Positions 61,960 through 64,000 of a DNA stretch of 64,000 bases are shown here, piece after piece. Below the pieces are notes generated by a model that was not told the origin of the DNA, made no database searches, and worked only from the letters and a program-made list of their open reading frames with translations. The DNA is from Bradyrhizobium guangzhouense. Its GTDB lineage: Bacteria > Pseudomonadota > Alphaproteobacteria > Rhizobiales > Xanthobacteraceae. Positions within the stretch are counted from its first letter, which is position 1; every line of letters starts with the position of its first letter. The stretch covers positions 3,162,001 through 3,226,000 of the forward strand of contig NZ_CP030053.1 in the NCBI RefSeq assembly GCF_004114955.1, read 5' to 3'. Made by a program: the position numbers and the translations under genes.

Positions 61960-62003
61960 GCGTTTTCGAGCGAAGTGGCTGCCGGTTCGCATCAAGAAAA
62001 CGC
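61960..62003. repeat. Intergenic palindromic element, family F
   Basis: GCGTTTTC (61960-61967) and GAAAACGC (61996-62003) are exact complements over a 28-base spacer; the internal text resembles a repeat common in Bradyrhizobium. It lies 8 bases after the gatC stop. Confidence 0.7.
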
Positions 62004-62034
62004 GTCAAACTAAAGAGTCTTGGGACCAAGTCCG

Positions 62035-62247
62035 ATGTGCATGCTTTGCGACGATGAGAAGGCCTATCAGGCCTACATGAACTACCTCGACAAGATGGAG
62101 CGGCAGGGCAAGGCTGCCGATCCCAATGTCGCGGTCAATGCCGTGCTCGACGAGCTCCAGGCCGCCGCGAATGCGGCCGAAAAAAAAGACGACCCGGCCA
62201 ACGACAAGACCCTGTCTCCGTTCTTCTGCAGCCCGATCAATAAATGA
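62035..62247 (+). CDS. Small Cys-containing protein between gatC and gatA
   Basis: A 70-residue protein beginning [12 protein letters not shown] and ending FFCSPINK; the CxxC at residues 2-5 and the near-terminal Cys could bind metal. The middle is helical. The ATG at 62035 is preferred (the frame continues 5 codons upstream). Its stop overlaps the gatA start (ATGA), so it is translationally coupled to GatA. No function is known, but the tight coupling argues for a real, conserved gene. Confidence 0.78.
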   Translation: MCMLCDDEKAYQAYMNYLDKMERQGKAADPNVAVNAVLDELQAAANAAEKKDDPANDKTLSPFFCSPINK

Positions 62248-63719
62248 CCGATTTGACATCGCTGACGCTCGCCGAGGCCCGCAAGGGTCTCGCCGACAAG
62301 ACTTTCACGTCGCTGGAGCTGACCGAGGCGCATCTTTCCGCGATCGAGAGAGCGCGCCTGCTCAACGCCTATGTTCTGGAGACGCCGGATCAGGCGCGCG
62401 CGATGGCACGCGAGGCGGATGCCAAGCTCGCCAAGGGTGAGGCCGGCCCGCTCGCCGGCATCCCGCTCGGCATCAAGGATCTGTTCGCGACCAAGGGCGT
62501 GCGCACCACGGCCTGTTCGAAGATCCTCGGCAATTTCGTGCCGACCTATGAGTCCACCGTGACCTCGCAGCTCTGGCGCGACGGCGCGGTGATGCTCGGC
62601 AAGCTCAACAATGACGAGTTCGCGATGGGCTCGGCCAACGAGACCTCGTGCTTCGGTCCCGTCGGCAATCCCTGGCGGCGTGAGGGCAGCAACACCACGC
62701 TGGTGCCGGGCGGCTCGTCCGGCGGCTCGGCCTCCGCTGTTGCCGCGCTGCTGTGCATGGGCGCGACCGCGACCGACACCGGCGGCTCGATCCGTCAGCC
62801 AGCGGCGTTCACCGCCACAGTCGGCATCAAGCCGACCTATGGCCGCTGCTCGCGTTGGGGCATCGTCGCCTTCGCCTCCTCGCTCGACCAGGCAGGACCC
62901 ATCGCCCGCACGACGCGCGATGCCGCGATGCTGCTGCGCTCGATGGCCGGTCACGACCCGAAGGACACCACCTCGGTCGACATTGCCGTGCCCGATTACG
63001 AGGCGGCGATCGGCAAGTCCGTGAAGGGCATGAAGATCGGCATTCCCAAGGAATACCGCCTCGACGGCATGCCGGCCGAGATCGAGAAACTGTGGAGCGA
63101 GGGCGCGGCGTGGCTGAAAGCCGCCGGTGCCGAGCTGGTCGAGGTGTCGCTGCCGCACACGAAGTATGCGCTGCCGGCTTATTACATCGTGGCGCCGGCG
63201 GAGGCGTCCTCGAACCTCGCTCGCTATGACGGCGTCCGCTACGGTCTGCGCGAGCAGGCCAAGACCATCACCGAGCTCTACGAGAACACCCGCGCCAGCG
63301 GCTTCGGCGCCGAGGTGCGTCGCCGCGTCATGATCGGCACCTATGTGCTCTCGGCCGGCTATTACGACGCCTACTACCTGCGCGCCCAGAAGGTGCGCAC
63401 GCTGATCAAGAAGGATTTCGAGGATTGCTTCGAGAGGGGCGTCAACGCGATCCTGACCCCGGCGACGCCGTCGGCCGCGTTCGGCATCGGCGAGAAGGGC
63501 GGGGCTGACCCGGTCGAGATGTATCTCAACGACATCTTCACGGTGACGGTGAACATGGCGGGCCTGCCTGGTATCGCCGTGCCATCAGGCAAGGACAGCC
63601 AAGGCCTGCCGCTCGGCCTGCAATTGATCGGCCGTCCGTTCGAGGAAGAAGCGCTGTTCTCGCTCGGCGAGGTGATCGAGCAGGCGGCCGGCCGCTTCAC
63701 GCCCGCGAGGTGGTGGTGA
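62244..63719 (+). CDS. gatA: Aspartyl/glutamyl-tRNA amidotransferase subunit A
   Basis: Amidase subunit of GatCAB (491 residues) that hydrolyses glutamine to supply ammonia. The triad is K78 (PLGIKDLF), S158 in [11 protein letters not shown], and S182 in [10 protein letters not shown]. Start at 62244 within the small upstream gene's stop. gatB is not in the window; the next gene overlaps the gatA stop. Confidence 0.97.
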   Translation: MTDLTSLTLAEARKGLADKTFTSLELTEAHLSAIERARLLNAYVLETPDQARAMAREADAKLAKGEAGPLAGIPLGIKDLFATKGVRTTACSKILGNFVPTYESTVTSQLWRDGAVMLGKLNNDEFAMGSANETSCFGPVGNPWRREGSNTTLVPGGSSGGSASAVAALLCMGATATDTGGSIRQPAAFTATVGIKPTYGRCSRWGIVAFASSLDQAGPIARTTRDAAMLLRSMAGHDPKDTTSVDIAVPDYEAAIGKSVKGMKIGIPKEYRLDGMPAEIEKLWSEGAAWLKAAGAELVEVSLPHTKYALPAYYIVAPAEASSNLARYDGVRYGLREQAKTITELYENTRASGFGAEVRRRVMIGTYVLSAGYYDAYYLRAQKVRTLIKKDFEDCFERGVNAILTPATPSAAFGIGEKGGADPVEMYLNDIFTVTVNMAGLPGIAVPSGKDSQGLPLGLQLIGRPFEEEALFSLGEVIEQAAGRFTPARWW

Positions 63720-64000
63720 ATGTCTCAGGCTTCATCGCGAGCCTCGACGGCGCGGCACCCGCGCCGGAGCTGAACGCGCCGCTCAGAGGTCTCTGGTGGG
63801 CTGCGAAGGGCGACTGGGACCAGGCGCACAAGATCGTCCAGGACGACGAGGGGCGCGACGCCGCCTGGGTGCACGCTTATCTGCACCGCGTCGAAGGCGA
63901 CCTCGGCAATGCCGGCTACTGGTATCGCAGGGCCGGCCAGGTGGCGGCAAAGGATTCATTGGAAGCGGAGTGGCAGCGGATCTCTGCCGCGCTGCTCGGG
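63716..64000 (+). CDS. Hypothetical protein, 3' end beyond window
   Basis: An open frame from a GTG at 63716 (overlapping the gatA stop as GTGA) runs to the end of the window, 95 codons without a stop. It reads [46 protein letters not shown] and on through a [24 protein letters not shown] helix pattern, typical of TPR-like single-repeat proteins in Rhizobiales. The ATG at 63721 in another frame stops quickly and is rejected. Its function is unknown. Confidence 0.75.
   Translation, partial: MNVSGFIASLDGAAPAPELNAPLRGLWWAAKGDWDQAHKIVQDDEGRDAAWVHAYLHRVEGDLGNAGYWYRRAGQVAAKDSLEAEWQRISAALLG

Overview
The window reads as chromosome of a Bradyrhizobium-type alphaproteobacterium. The evidence is high GC with strong third-position GC, Rhizobiales gene blocks (divK-pleD; topA-rnr-DUF983-NUDIX; pyrB-pyrX-plsY; gatC-gatA; clpS-clpA), a phasin gene preceded by PhaR-like sites, EipB and DUF3572 proteins, and several families of short intergenic palindromes of the kind common in Bradyrhizobium. 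Species is not determined. No rRNA, tRNA, CRISPR array, intact insertion sequence, prophage or conjugation gene was seen.

Layout. 0-6.2 kb: a truncated penicillin-binding D,D-carboxypeptidase, a phasin, then clpS and clpA. 6.2-11.7 kb (mostly minus): DHA2 exporter, a 53-residue membrane protein, an aldo/keto reductase, a soluble CZB-type chemoreceptor, an AraC regulator. 11.9-14.6 kb: divergent nitrilase-aldoxime dehydratase operon, then a HAD phosphatase. 14.7-17.5 kb: lytic transglycosylase, AzlCD, TrmO. 17.5-22.1 kb: minus operon RidA-GDPD-DUF482-HIT, divergent from EipB and a second RidA. 22.2-24.6 kb: a patchy islet with a broken P450 gene, repeat remnants and small unassigned genes. 24.6-30.9 kb: ACT protein, a perfect 32-bp inverted repeat, dinB and DUF3572, divK-pleD, and a TetR/MFS pair with two palindromic operators. 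30.9-36.4 kb: TPR-glycosyltransferase-like protein, rpmG, flavin monooxygenase, NUDIX. 36.4-42 kb: topA-rnr-DUF983. 42-45.5 kb: two HxlR-type regulators, each divergent from an oxidoreductase (SDR; azoreductase). 45.7-52.4 kb: dprA, amidase, patatin, plsY, pyrX, pyrB. 52.5-58.3 kb: VanX-like peptidase, AidB-like acyl-CoA dehydrogenase, two CPBP proteases, AEC transporter, ruvX. 58.3-64 kb: LysR regulator, two nitronate monooxygenases, gatC, a small Cys protein, gatA and the start of another gene.

How the parts work together. Housekeeping blocks (proteolysis, cell-cycle signalling, DNA topology, RNA decay, pyrimidine and phospholipid synthesis, tRNA-Gln/Asn amidation) are separated by accessory regulator/enzyme pairs. 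The most coherent accessory pathway is aldoxime to nitrile to carboxylic acid under a divergent AraC regulator. The clearest regulatory DNA is a 22-bp perfect inverted repeat between an HxlR gene and its SDR, paired TetR operators, and PhaR-like sites before the phasin. Intergenic palindromes of several families cluster around gene ends; one supplies the C-terminus and stop codon of a nitronate monooxygenase. I found no clearly undescribed multi-gene defence or mobile system. The best leads are the aldoxime cluster, the HxlR operator, the AidB-CPBP-CPBP unit and the small Cys protein locked between gatC and gatA.
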